Shown piece after piece: positions 38,398 to 45,695 of a DNA stretch of 64,000 nucleotides. This DNA is from Microbacterium sp. RURRCA19A (GTDB taxonomy: Bacteria; Actinomycetota; Actinomycetes; Actinomycetales; Microbacteriaceae), in NCBI RefSeq assembly GCF_900156455.1, contig NZ_FTNQ01000001.1:744001-808000 (forward strand), written 5' to 3'. The notes beneath the pieces were generated by a model, which worked only from the letters and a program-made list of their open reading frames with translations, had not been told where the DNA came from and searched no databases. Position numbers and translations under genes: made by a program. The first letter of the stretch is position 1; each line of letters opens with the position of its first letter.

Positions 38398-38403
38398 GAG
38401 ACC

Positions 38404-39801
38404 ATGCCTCATTACGATCTGGTCATTCTTGGTGCGGGTCCCGGCGGGTACGTCGCAGCCGTGCGCGGCGCGCAGCTGGGGCTGTCGGTCGCGGTCATCG
38501 AAGAGAAGTACTGGGGCGGTGTGTGCCTGAACGTGGGCTGCATCCCCTCCAAGGCGCTGCTGCGCAACGCCGACCTCGCGCACACCTTCCACGCCAAGGC
38601 CGACCTGTTCGGCATCTCCGGCGACGTCACCTTCGACTTCGGCAAGGCCTTCGACCGCTCCCGCAGCGTGGCGGCCGGGCACGTCAAGGGCATCCACTAC
38701 CTGATGAAGAAGAACAAGGTCACCGAGTACGAAGGCCGCGGACACTTCACCGACGACCACTCCCTGACCGTGACGAAGGCCGACGGGTCCACCGAACAGG
38801 TCACCTTCGACAACGTCATCATCGCCACCGGCTCCACCGTCCGCCTCCTCCCCGGCGTGACCCTGTCGGAGAACGTCGTGACCTACGAGGAGCAGATCCT
38901 CACCCGTGAACTCCCCTCCTCGATCGTCATCGTCGGTGCCGGCGCGATCGGCATGGAGTTCGCGTACGTCATGACCAACTACGGCGTGAAGGTCACGATC
39001 ATCGAGTTCCTCGACCGCGCCCTCCCCAACGAAGACGCCGAGGTCTCCAAAGAGATCCAGAAGCAGTACAAGGGCTACGGCGTCGACATCCTCACCTCCA
39101 CCAAGGTCGACACCGTCACCGACCACGGCAACAAGGTCACCGTCGCCTACACCGGCAAGGACGGCCAGGCCGGCTCGATCGACGCCGACCGCGTGCTCAT
39201 GTCGATCGGTTTCGCCCCCAAGGTCGACGGGTTCGGACTCGAGAACACCGGTGTGAAGCTCACCGAGCGCGGTGCGATCGACATCGACGACCACATGCGC
39301 ACCAACGTCCCCCACATCTACGCCATCGGCGACGTCACCGCGAAACTCCAGCTCGCCCACGTCGCCGAAGCCCAGGGCGTCGTCGCCGCCGAAACCATCG
39401 GAAACGCCGAGACCCAGACCCTCGGCGACTACCGCAACATGCCCCGCGCCACCTTCTGCAACCCCCAGGTCGCCTCCTTCGGCCTCACCGAGCAGCAGGC
39501 CCGCGACGCCGGCCACGACATCAAAGTCGCGAAGTTCCCCTTCAGCGCCAACGGCAAAGCCAACGGCCTCGGCGAACCCGTCGGCTTCGTCAAACTCGTC
39601 GCCGACGCCGACACCCTCGAACTCATCGGCGGCCACCTCATCGGCCCCGACGTGTCGGAGCTGCTTCCCGAGCTCACCCTCGCGCAGAAGTGGGACCTCA
39701 CCGCCCTCGAGGCGGCCCGCAACGTGCACACCCACCCGACGCTGTCGGAGGGTCTGCAGGAGGCGTTCCACGGTCTCGTCGGCCACATGATCAACCTCTG
39801 A
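38404..39801 (+). CDS. lpd: Dihydrolipoyl dehydrogenase
   Basis: A 465-residue flavoprotein, the E3 part of the pyruvate and oxoglutarate dehydrogenase complexes. GAGPGGY binds FAD, the redox Cys pair is in GGVCLNVGC (C41, C46), [10 protein letters not shown] binds NAD, and the catalytic HPTLSE (H444, E449) is near the end. It stands apart from any E1 or E2 gene, as is usual for Actinobacteria. Third positions in about 39290-39650 are almost all C, with GAA and AAA used more than in the flanks. A strong terminator follows. Confidence 0.96.
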   Translation: MPHYDLVILGAGPGGYVAAVRGAQLGLSVAVIEEKYWGGVCLNVGCIPSKALLRNADLAHTFHAKADLFGISGDVTFDFGKAFDRSRSVAAGHVKGIHYLMKKNKVTEYEGRGHFTDDHSLTVTKADGSTEQVTFDNVIIATGSTVRLLPGVTLSENVVTYEEQILTRELPSSIVIVGAGAIGMEFAYVMTNYGVKVTIIEFLDRALPNEDAEVSKEIQKQYKGYGVDILTSTKVDTVTDHGNKVTVAYTGKDGQAGSIDADRVLMSIGFAPKVDGFGLENTGVKLTERGAIDIDDHMRTNVPHIYAIGDVTAKLQLAHVAEAQGVVAAETIGNAETQTLGDYRNMPRATFCNPQVASFGLTEQQARDAGHDIKVAKFPFSANGKANGLGEPVGFVKLVADADTLELIGGHLIGPDVSELLPELTLAQKWDLTALEAARNVHTHPTLSEGLQEAFHGLVGHMINL

Positions 39802-39813
39802 TCAGCAGAACCG

Positions 39814-39847
39814 AGAAAGCCCGCCCGGATGTCCGGGCGGGCTTTCT
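39814..39847. terminator. Bidirectional 16-bp hairpin after lpd
   Basis: Arms 39814-39829 and 39832-39847 are exact complements (AGAAAGCCCGCCCGGA). The ends carry AAA and TTTCT, so it can serve both lpd and the converging CYTH gene. Confidence 0.88.
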
Positions 39848-39860
39848 GCGTGAAGAGAGG

Positions 39861-40502
39861 TCAGTGCCCGAGCGCGCGGGCGAGCTTGGATCCGGATGCC
39901 GCGGGCCGACCGCCCGCGGCGAACACCGCCGCGTCGACGGCCGCGAACAGAGCGGCGCGCCCGTCGGCGTCGGCGGGACCGGCGGGGCCGAGCTCCACCT
40001 CCCACTCGCGCCACTCGGACTCCACGCCCCGCCGCTCATCGCGGGCACGGACGCGGTCGTCGACGAACTCCGCGACCAGCCCGCCGTCCGCGTCGAGCAG
40101 CGCGTACGCCGTGCGGTGGTTGCGCACGCGCGCGAGCGGCAGGAACGGGCCGTGGGCCCAGGCCGCCACGGCATCCTGGACGACGTCGGGGACGACCGGA
40201 TCGGCGTCGGGATCACCGAGGTCGCCGAGCGGCCACTGCGTCTCGGAGCGACCGCCCTCGGCCGGGGCCTTGACGTGCCAGCCCTCGTCGGGGCCGCCCT
40301 GACGACGGCGGACCGCGACGCCGTTGCGTGCGAGGTCGGCCTCGGAGGTGTCGACGTACCGTGCGTCGAGGTCGCGGGGCTCGGCGTCACCGACCCGGAC
40401 GACCCCCGGCAGCGCCGACCAGTCCGGCAGGGCCGTATCGGTGTCGACGTCGTACTTCGACTCGACCTCGACCGACGACGAGCCCGGCGCGGGCGTGATC
40501 AA
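39861..40502 (-). CDS. CYTH-domain protein
   Basis: A 213-residue protein of the CYTH (CyaB/thiamine triphosphatase) superfamily. EVESKYDVD near residue 12 is the ExExK triphosphate/metal motif. Further strand motifs are ARYVDTSEADLARNGVAVRRR, GWHVKAP, RTAYAL and EFVDDRV. No CHAD domain is attached. Substrate is likely an organic or inorganic triphosphate. The only suitable start is TTG at 40502, which overlaps the stop of the gene upstream in a TTGA arrangement. Confidence 0.85.
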   Translation of the reverse strand: MITPAPGSSSVEVESKYDVDTDTALPDWSALPGVVRVGDAEPRDLDARYVDTSEADLARNGVAVRRRQGGPDEGWHVKAPAEGGRSETQWPLGDLGDPDADPVVPDVVQDAVAAWAHGPFLPLARVRNHRTAYALLDADGGLVAEFVDDRVRARDERRGVESEWREWEVELGPAGPADADGRAALFAAVDAAVFAAGGRPAASGSKLARALGH

Positions 40503-40726
40503 TCGTCGCGTCCGTCGACGTTCGGGTTGATGTCCTCGGTCTCCTCGACGTAGGCGAAAACGGCCTGGGTGGGGCCGTCGGAGTCGCCCGTGTTCTCGAG
40601 GCCGCCGTCGCGGCGGTAGACGAGCTGTCCTTCGCTGTAGGGAAGGATCAGGGAGTCGTCGGACTCGTTCTCGAGCGGGATCACCTGCCCGTCGAGCGGG
40701 CCTCCGGTCAGTCGTGCGATAGCCAT
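40499..40726 (-). CDS. Conserved small acidic protein, unknown function
   Basis: A 75-residue acidic protein (MAIARLTGGPLDGQVIPLE at the start). The opening GGPLDGQ is common to small actinobacterial proteins of unknown role. There is no membrane segment or signal peptide. It overlaps the CYTH gene and is likely co-translated with it. TACGCT lies 6 nt before its ATG, which marks it as a probable leaderless first gene of a two-gene operon. Confidence 0.75.
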   Translation of the reverse strand: MAIARLTGGPLDGQVIPLENESDDSLILPYSEGQLVYRRDGGLENTGDSDGPTQAVFAYVEETEDINPNVDGRDD

Positions 40727-40732
40727 GGCCCC

Positions 40733-40738
40733 AGCGTA
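40733..40738 (-). promoter_or_regulatory. Putative -10 box of the 75-residue protein gene (leaderless)
   Basis: TACGCT on the minus strand, 6 nt before the ATG at 40726. Confidence 0.45.
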
Positions 40739-40781
40739 GACCGGCTCTCTTCGGACGACCCGCGCCTTGACACCCCTCCCC

Positions 40782-40787
40782 TAGACT
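40782..40787 (+). promoter_or_regulatory. Putative -10 box of the glutamine amidotransferase gene
   Basis: TAGACT, 7 nt before the GTG at 40795. It is back to back with the box for the divergent small gene. Confidence 0.5.
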
Positions 40788-40794
40788 CGCTCGG

Positions 40795-41550
40795 GTGACG
40801 AGCACGGACCTCCCCGGCGACAAGCCGTTCGTGCTCCTCGCGACCCGCGCACAGGACCTCCCCGCTGACGAGGAGTACGCCCTCTTCCTGCGGTTCACGG
40901 GACTTCCGCCGGAGCGCCTGCGGAGGGTCCGGCTCGAGCGCGACCCGATGCCGGACATCGACCTGGACGAGGTCTCCGGCATCCTGGTGGGTGGGAGCCC
41001 GTTCAACGCGTCCGACCCGTGGGCGAGGAAGTCCGCGGTCCAGCGGCGGGTGGAGGTCGAGATGGCGGAGCTCGTCGACCGCGTCGTCGCGCGGGATGCG
41101 CCGTTCCTCGGCGCCTGCTACGGCGTGGGCACCCTCGGGACGCACCTGGGGGCACCGATCGACGGCACCTTCGCTGAACCCATCAGCGTCGTGGAGGTGT
41201 CGCTGACGGATGCCGGTCGCCGCGATCCGCTGCTGGCCGACCTCCCCGACGGGTTCCCCGCGTTCGTCGGACACAAGGAGGCCATCTCGCTCCTGCCGGC
41301 GACGGCGACCCTTCTGGCGTCCTCCCCCACGTGCCCGGTGCAGATGTTCCGCGTCGGAGACAACGTCTACGCCACGCAGTTCCACCCCGAACTCGACCTC
41401 GACGGCATCGTCACGCGTATCCACGCCTACGCGTCGTACGGGTACTTCGCGGCGGACGAGCTCGATCTCACGCTCGCGGCCGTCCGACGGGCACCTGTGA
41501 CGGCCACGGGAGGCATCCTGCGCGCGTTCGTGGAGCGGTACGCCCGCTGA
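40795..41550 (+). CDS. Class I glutamine amidotransferase-like protein
   Basis: A 251-residue stand-alone GATase1 domain, GuaA-N-like. The nucleophile Cys108 is in FLGACYGVG, and His197/Glu199 are in QFHPELD, so the triad is complete. The family includes YfeJ-type and gamma-glutamyl hydrolase-like proteins annotated as GMP synthase homologues. No synthetase partner is fused. Substrate is unknown. The GTG start appears leaderless. Confidence 0.88.
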   Translation: MTSTDLPGDKPFVLLATRAQDLPADEEYALFLRFTGLPPERLRRVRLERDPMPDIDLDEVSGILVGGSPFNASDPWARKSAVQRRVEVEMAELVDRVVARDAPFLGACYGVGTLGTHLGAPIDGTFAEPISVVEVSLTDAGRRDPLLADLPDGFPAFVGHKEAISLLPATATLLASSPTCPVQMFRVGDNVYATQFHPELDLDGIVTRIHAYASYGYFAADELDLTLAAVRRAPVTATGGILRAFVERYAR

Positions 41551-41563
41551 GCGACGCGGGGCG

Positions 41564-42271
41564 TCACGCCCACGGCGCCGGCGCGCGGCGCACGACCGGT
41601 ACCGCCGCGGTGACCGCGGGATGCACGCGCCGCAGCTGCGGTTCGAGTCCGAGGTCGACCAGCACGAGGCGGCCCGAGAGCCTCGGGCCGTGCCCGCGCA
41701 GGAGGCCCGCCTTGACCGCGCCGAAGGTGACGGTGGTCGTGGCGGGGAGGACCGCGGCATCCGCTTCGCCGGAGTCGGGGTGCAGGCCGGAGGGGACGTC
41801 CACGGCCACCACCCGCATCCGCTCCTCGACGACCACGGGAAGGAGCGCCTCGACGACAGCACGGGCGGTCCCCCGCAACCGCGAGTCCGAGGAGGCACCG
41901 ATGCCCAGGATGCCGTCGACGACGAGGACGTGGTCGAAGTGGGCGCCGCAGATGTCGGACGCGTCCCGCAGCCCGGCCCCCGCCGCGACCGCCGCGTCCA
42001 GCGCGTCGCGGTGGACGCGATCGCGGGTGAGCACGACGTCCACCCGGGTGCCCACGCGGGCGATGTCGGCGGCGGCATAGAGGGCGTCGCCGCCGTTGTC
42101 GCCCGACCCGGCCAGGACGAGCACCGGGCCGGGCGTCCGCGCGAGTTCGTCGGCGACGACCTCGGCCAGCGCCCGCGCGGCCTCCCGCATGAGCGGCCGC
42201 CCGGCGGCCAGGAGCGGAGCCTCGGCCGCGCGGATCGCATCGGCGGTGTACGCGACGGTGCGCTCGGTCAT
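41564..42271 (-). CDS. nnrE: NAD(P)H-hydrate epimerase
   Basis: A 235-residue YjeF-N domain protein that epimerises damaged R-NAD(P)HX for repair by the dehydratase. LVLAGSGDNGGDALYAA is the nucleotide-binding loop, VVDGILGIG and VAVDVPSGLHPDSG the other signatures. The C-terminal dehydratase domain (NnrD), often fused, is absent, so NnrD must be elsewhere. ATG at 42271 has TAGGGT 6 nt upstream. Confidence 0.92.
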   Translation of the reverse strand: MTERTVAYTADAIRAAEAPLLAAGRPLMREAARALAEVVADELARTPGPVLVLAGSGDNGGDALYAAADIARVGTRVDVVLTRDRVHRDALDAAVAAGAGLRDASDICGAHFDHVLVVDGILGIGASSDSRLRGTARAVVEALLPVVVEERMRVVAVDVPSGLHPDSGEADAAVLPATTTVTFGAVKAGLLRGHGPRLSGRLVLVDLGLEPQLRRVHPAVTAAVPVVRRAPAPWA

Positions 42272-42277
42272 GTGGCC

Positions 42278-42283
42278 ACCCTA
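42278..42283 (-). promoter_or_regulatory. Putative -10 box of nnrE (leaderless)
   Basis: TAGGGT on the minus strand, 6 nt before the ATG. Confidence 0.5.
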
Positions 42284-42299
42284 GACGCGTCCACGCGAG

Positions 42300-43322
42300 T
42301 CAGCCGCGAGCGATACTCTTCGCGATAGCCTCGCGTTCCTTCGCCTCGGCCTCGCGGGCGGCATCCAGTTCTCCGACGGCGGCTTGCACCGCCTTCTCGG
42401 CCCGCTGCACGCGGAACTGGATCAGCGTCGACGCCCCGTGACGCGCGCGCACGCGGTCCTCGTCCTCCTCGTGTCCGACCGTGATGTAGGCGCCGGCGAT
42501 GAGGATCACCTGGCTGGAGAGGTTCAGCCACAGCAGCAGGGCGATGAGCGCGGCGAACGTGGCGAGGAGCGGATTGCCGCCCGCTCCGCGCACGAACAGA
42601 CCCGACAGCTGCTGCAGGACGACCAGTCCGATGCCGCCGAGGAGCGCCCCCTTCAGCACCGTCGCCCGGCGCACCCGGAGGCCGGACAGCATCGCGAAGG
42701 CCGCGGCCACGACGGCCGTGTCGAGAGCGAGCACGACGAGCGTCGAGATCAGCCACGTCAGCATGCCGGTGACCCACGAGTCCGCGGAGATCCCCAGCCA
42801 CTCGCGGATGAGCGTCAGACCCGCGGTGGCGAAGAAGGTGACACCCGCGGCCGCGGCGAGGGCGACGCCGATGCCGATCGCGAGCGCGAGGTTGCGCAGG
42901 AGGACCCAGACGATGAAGGTGTCTTCGCTGGTGACGTCGGCGATCTGACGCAGCGCCGCGCGCAGCGAGCCGACCGCGCCGATCGCGGCGCCGAGCAGAC
43001 CGACGGATCCCAGGACGCCCGCGACCGTGAAACCGGCCGGCGCCTTGATCTCGGCGACGTCGATGAGACCGTCGGGTCCGACCAGACCCGGGATGACGCC
43101 GTCGACCGCGCGCACGAGCGCGGCGAGACCGTCCGGGTTGCCCGCGAGCCACAGGGCCGCGAACGAGAACCCGATGAGGACGCCCGCGAACACGCTGAAC
43201 AGCGTCCGGTAGGTCACGCTGTCAGCGAGCATGGGTCCGCGCCTCCCCGAGTAGACGAGGTATGCGCGCACGAGTCGCCGCTGCAGCGCCCACGCGGTGA
43301 CGCGACGGATGAGGTCAGCCAT
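42300..43322 (-). CDS. YihY/BrkB-family membrane protein
   Basis: A 340-residue integral membrane protein with six main helices and the family motifs SVTYRTLFSVFAG, and LLWLNLSSQVILIAGAYITVGHEEDEDR near the end. The basic C-terminal helix (about 300-340) is cytoplasmic. The family was once named ribonuclease BN, which is now considered wrong; a transport or envelope role is assumed. TAGCCT lies 6 nt before its ATG. Confidence 0.92.
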   Translation of the reverse strand: MADLIRRVTAWALQRRLVRAYLVYSGRRGPMLADSVTYRTLFSVFAGVLIGFSFAALWLAGNPDGLAALVRAVDGVIPGLVGPDGLIDVAEIKAPAGFTVAGVLGSVGLLGAAIGAVGSLRAALRQIADVTSEDTFIVWVLLRNLALAIGIGVALAAAAGVTFFATAGLTLIREWLGISADSWVTGMLTWLISTLVVLALDTAVVAAAFAMLSGLRVRRATVLKGALLGGIGLVVLQQLSGLFVRGAGGNPLLATFAALIALLLWLNLSSQVILIAGAYITVGHEEDEDRVRARHGASTLIQFRVQRAEKAVQAAVGELDAAREAEAKEREAIAKSIARG

Positions 43323-43328
43323 CCCCCC

Positions 43329-43334
43329 AGGCTA
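43329..43334 (-). promoter_or_regulatory. Putative -10 box of the YihY-type gene (leaderless)
   Basis: TAGCCT on the minus strand, followed by six G and the ATG. The G-run touches the start codon and is unlikely to act as a ribosome binding site. Confidence 0.45.
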
Positions 43335-43406
43335 TGCGGCCGGCGCGATCTGTCCCGCCGGGGTTGACCGGGCACCGGAACGCGCGGATCGCGGCGCCCC
43401 CGCACC

Positions 43407-43859
43407 TCACCGCAGCTCGGCGAGCAGCACCCACCAGGTCCCGAGCAGCAGCGGGGGCCCGAACGCGAATGCGGCGCGCCGGGCACCGGAGAGCAGGATC
43501 CCGGCGGCCGCGGCGCCGCCGCACACGAACCCGGCGAGGAGGCCCGAGAGCACGGCATCCGGCCCGAACCATCCGAGGTGCGCCCCCGCGAGCGCGGCGA
43601 GGGTGACGTCTCCCCCGCCGAAGGCCGCCGGTCGCGCCCGGTGCAGCGCGAGGCACACGAGGAACGCGGATGCCGCCCCACCCCACACCCCGAGGAGGCG
43701 CGACGATTCGTCGGCGGCGAGCGCGGCGGAGGTGAGCAGCACGAGGGCCACGGCGAGGCCCGGCAGGACGAGGGCGTGCGGGAGCCGATGGTGTCGTCCG
43801 TCGACGACGGCGAGGATCCCGCTCCCCACCGCGAACGCGGTCAGCGCGACCCCGAGCAT
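43407..43859 (-). CDS. A24-type prepilin peptidase domain protein
   Basis: A 150-residue membrane protein with about five helices. VVDGRHHRLP (near 18-27) and FGGGDVTLAALAG (near 79) hold the two catalytic Asp of the GxGD-type prepilin peptidases. The N-terminal methylase domain is absent, which is typical of short actinobacterial forms. No pilin or tad genes are in the window, so its substrate is unknown. It starts 7 bp after the DUF1905 gene. Confidence 0.83.
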   Translation of the reverse strand: MLGVALTAFAVGSGILAVVDGRHHRLPHALVLPGLAVALVLLTSAALAADESSRLLGVWGGAASAFLVCLALHRARPAAFGGGDVTLAALAGAHLGWFGPDAVLSGLLAGFVCGGAAAAGILLSGARRAAFAFGPPLLLGTWWVLLAELR

Positions 43860-43866
43860 GGGGTGC

Positions 43867-44163
43867 TCAGGCGTCGAGGACGACGAGGCGGGCGAGGACC
43901 ACGGCGTCGGGCTCGATGCCCTCGCGGTCGCGGACCGCGCGTTTGAGAGGCAGGACGTACGCGCCGTCCGACTGGGGGAACACCGAAGTCCTCCACGTGG
44001 AGGTGCCGATCGAGGCCTCGACGCGAACGCCGCCGAACCCGCGCCGGTAGGTCTGCGTCTCGCGGACGGCCTCGCTGAGATCGAGCGGCAGCGCGACGAA
44101 GTACCAGTCGCTGTCGAGGCGAGCCGCCCACCGGAAGACCTCTCCCTCGAACTCCACGATCAT
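43867..44163 (-). CDS. DUF1905 protein
   Basis: A 98-residue beta-rich protein that matches DUF1905: FEGEVFRWAARLDSDWYFVALP at the start, FGGVRVEASIGTSTWRTSVFP in the middle and YVLPLKRAVRDREGI near the end. The function is unknown; the domain is often fused to YdeI-like domains. AAGGAGACGCAC precedes the ATG. It forms a pair with the prepilin peptidase-like gene. Confidence 0.87.
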   Translation of the reverse strand: MIVEFEGEVFRWAARLDSDWYFVALPLDLSEAVRETQTYRRGFGGVRVEASIGTSTWRTSVFPQSDGAYVLPLKRAVRDREGIEPDAVVLARLVVLDA

Positions 44164-44240
44164 GTGCGTCTCCTTCCGCCGCGGTCACCCTACTCGCCGG
44201 CCCCGACACGTCCCGGGCGTCGTCCCCTGGGGAGGAGCCG

Positions 44241-44810
44241 TCACGCGGAAAGGATCCCCGCCGCGCGCGCGGGCACCGCATACGCCCGGGCCAACGACGA
44301 GACGGTGTCGTGCGCGTTGAGACCGCTGGGGTTCGGCAGCACCCAGGCGGGCACTCCCCCGATGCGCTCGTCCTGCCGACCCGCGACCGCCTTCGCACGG
44401 CCGAAGCCCTGTCGGTAGGCGGTGAGCCCGACGACCGCGACCGCGCGCGGCGACAGCGCCGCCACGCGGGCCTCCAGCGCCGCGGCGCCCGCGCGGAGCT
44501 CCTCACGACTCAACTCGTCCGCCCGGGCCGTCGCTCGAGCCACCATGTTGCTCACTCCGACGCCGGCCGCGAAGATCATGGCGCGATCGGCGGCATCCAG
44601 CGGGCCGGTGTAGGCGGGAAGGCGCGGCAGGATCCCCGCCTCGACCAGAGCGGGCCAGAACCGGTTGCCGGGGCGAGCGAACGGTGTCCCGGTCGCGGCC
44701 GTCCACAGGCCCGGGTTGATCCCCACGAACAGCAGGCGCAGCCCCGGTCCGATGAGGTCGGGGATCGTGGCATCCCGGAACGACTCCAGCTCGGCGCGTG
44801 AATACCCCAT
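44241..44810 (-). CDS. mug: Mismatch-specific DNA glycosylase (Mug/TDG type)
   Basis: A 189-residue uracil-DNA glycosylase superfamily protein. LLFVGINPGLW is the Mug/TDG active-site motif (GINPG, with Asn) and VLPNPSGLNAH the DNA-intercalating loop motif. It removes uracil or thymine opposite G, or related lesions. ATG at 44810 has CATAGT 6 nt upstream, which may be a -10. It is divergent from the alpha/beta hydrolase gene with 57 bp between starts. Confidence 0.92.
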   Translation of the reverse strand: MGYSRAELESFRDATIPDLIGPGLRLLFVGINPGLWTAATGTPFARPGNRFWPALVEAGILPRLPAYTGPLDAADRAMIFAAGVGVSNMVARATARADELSREELRAGAAALEARVAALSPRAVAVVGLTAYRQGFGRAKAVAGRQDERIGGVPAWVLPNPSGLNAHDTVSSLARAYAVPARAAGILSA

Positions 44811-44867
44811 GCGACCACTATGACCACATCCGCACGAGGGAGGCGTCGCTGTGCCAGGATCGGCGGA

Positions 44868-45665
44868 ATGGATGCCGTGCCCGCGCTGACCGAAGTCCCC
44901 CCTGCGCAGTTCGTGATCGTGGGCGACAACATCAGCCTCGCGACGTACTCGTGGGGCGATCCCGAGGCGCCGCCGGTGCTGTGCGTGCACGGTTTCGGGT
45001 CGTCCACGCGCGACAACTGGGTCAACACCGGTTGGGTGCGCGACCTGCTCCGGGCCGGGTTCCGCGTGCTCGCCGTCGATCAACGCGGCCACGGCCTGAG
45101 CGAGAAGCCGCACGACGCGGACGCCTATCGCATGAGCGCCCTCGTCTCCGACCTCGTCGCCGTCCTCGACACCTACCTCGTCGATCAGGTCCGCTACCTC
45201 GGCTACTCGCTGGGCGGCCGAGTGGGCTGGCAGCTCGCGGTCGATGCCCCCGAGCACGTCGAACGGGCGGTGCTCGGCGGCATCCCGGACGGTCGGCCCC
45301 TGGCCCGGCTGCAGGTCGATCAGGCCCGGGCGTTCCTCGACCACGGCGAACCGGTCACGGATGCCACCACCCAGCGCTACATGTCGCTCGCCGAGCGCGT
45401 CCCCGGCAACGACCTGCGCGCGCTCGTCGCCATCGCCGAGGGCATGCGCCTCGGGCAGACCGATCCGGACCCCGCGTCGCCTCCGCGGCAGCCGGTGCTC
45501 ATCGCCACCGGCACGGAGGATCCGATCCACGACCAGTCGGCCCGTCTGGCCGGGCTTCTTCCGAAGGGCGAGTTCGTGGACATCCCGGGGCGCCACCACG
45601 TGAACGCCCCCGGCGCCCGCGCGTTCCGCGAGGCCGGGGTGGCGTTCCTCTCGCGCGATCTCTGA
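44868..45665 (+). CDS. Alpha/beta hydrolase
   Basis: A 265-residue alpha/beta-fold hydrolase. CVHGFGSSTRDNW is the oxyanion region, the nucleophile Ser114 is in GYSLGG, Asp is in TGTEDPIHDQ and the His is in IPGRHHVNAPG. No lid insertion points to a substrate. ATG at 44868 (MDAVPALTE) is preferred to an upstream ATG that would add 16 basic residues before the likely -10 (CAGGAT at 44855-44860). Confidence 0.88.
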   Translation: MDAVPALTEVPPAQFVIVGDNISLATYSWGDPEAPPVLCVHGFGSSTRDNWVNTGWVRDLLRAGFRVLAVDQRGHGLSEKPHDADAYRMSALVSDLVAVLDTYLVDQVRYLGYSLGGRVGWQLAVDAPEHVERAVLGGIPDGRPLARLQVDQARAFLDHGEPVTDATTQRYMSLAERVPGNDLRALVAIAEGMRLGQTDPDPASPPRQPVLIATGTEDPIHDQSARLAGLLPKGEFVDIPGRHHVNAPGARAFREAGVAFLSRDL

Positions 45666-45695
45666 GCGGCAGCGGCCGCCCGAGGCCGCACCGGG

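Noticed and set aside
40767..40772. TTGACA considered as a -35 box for the amidotransferase gene
   Set aside because: Only 9 bp separate it from the TAGACT box; 16-18 bp would be needed.
45672..45689. Hairpin GCGGCC/GGCCGC between the alpha/beta hydrolase and the GT-C gene as a terminator
   Set aside because: The stem has only 6 bp and no T-run. In DNA this GC-rich it may be chance, so it is not listed as a feature.
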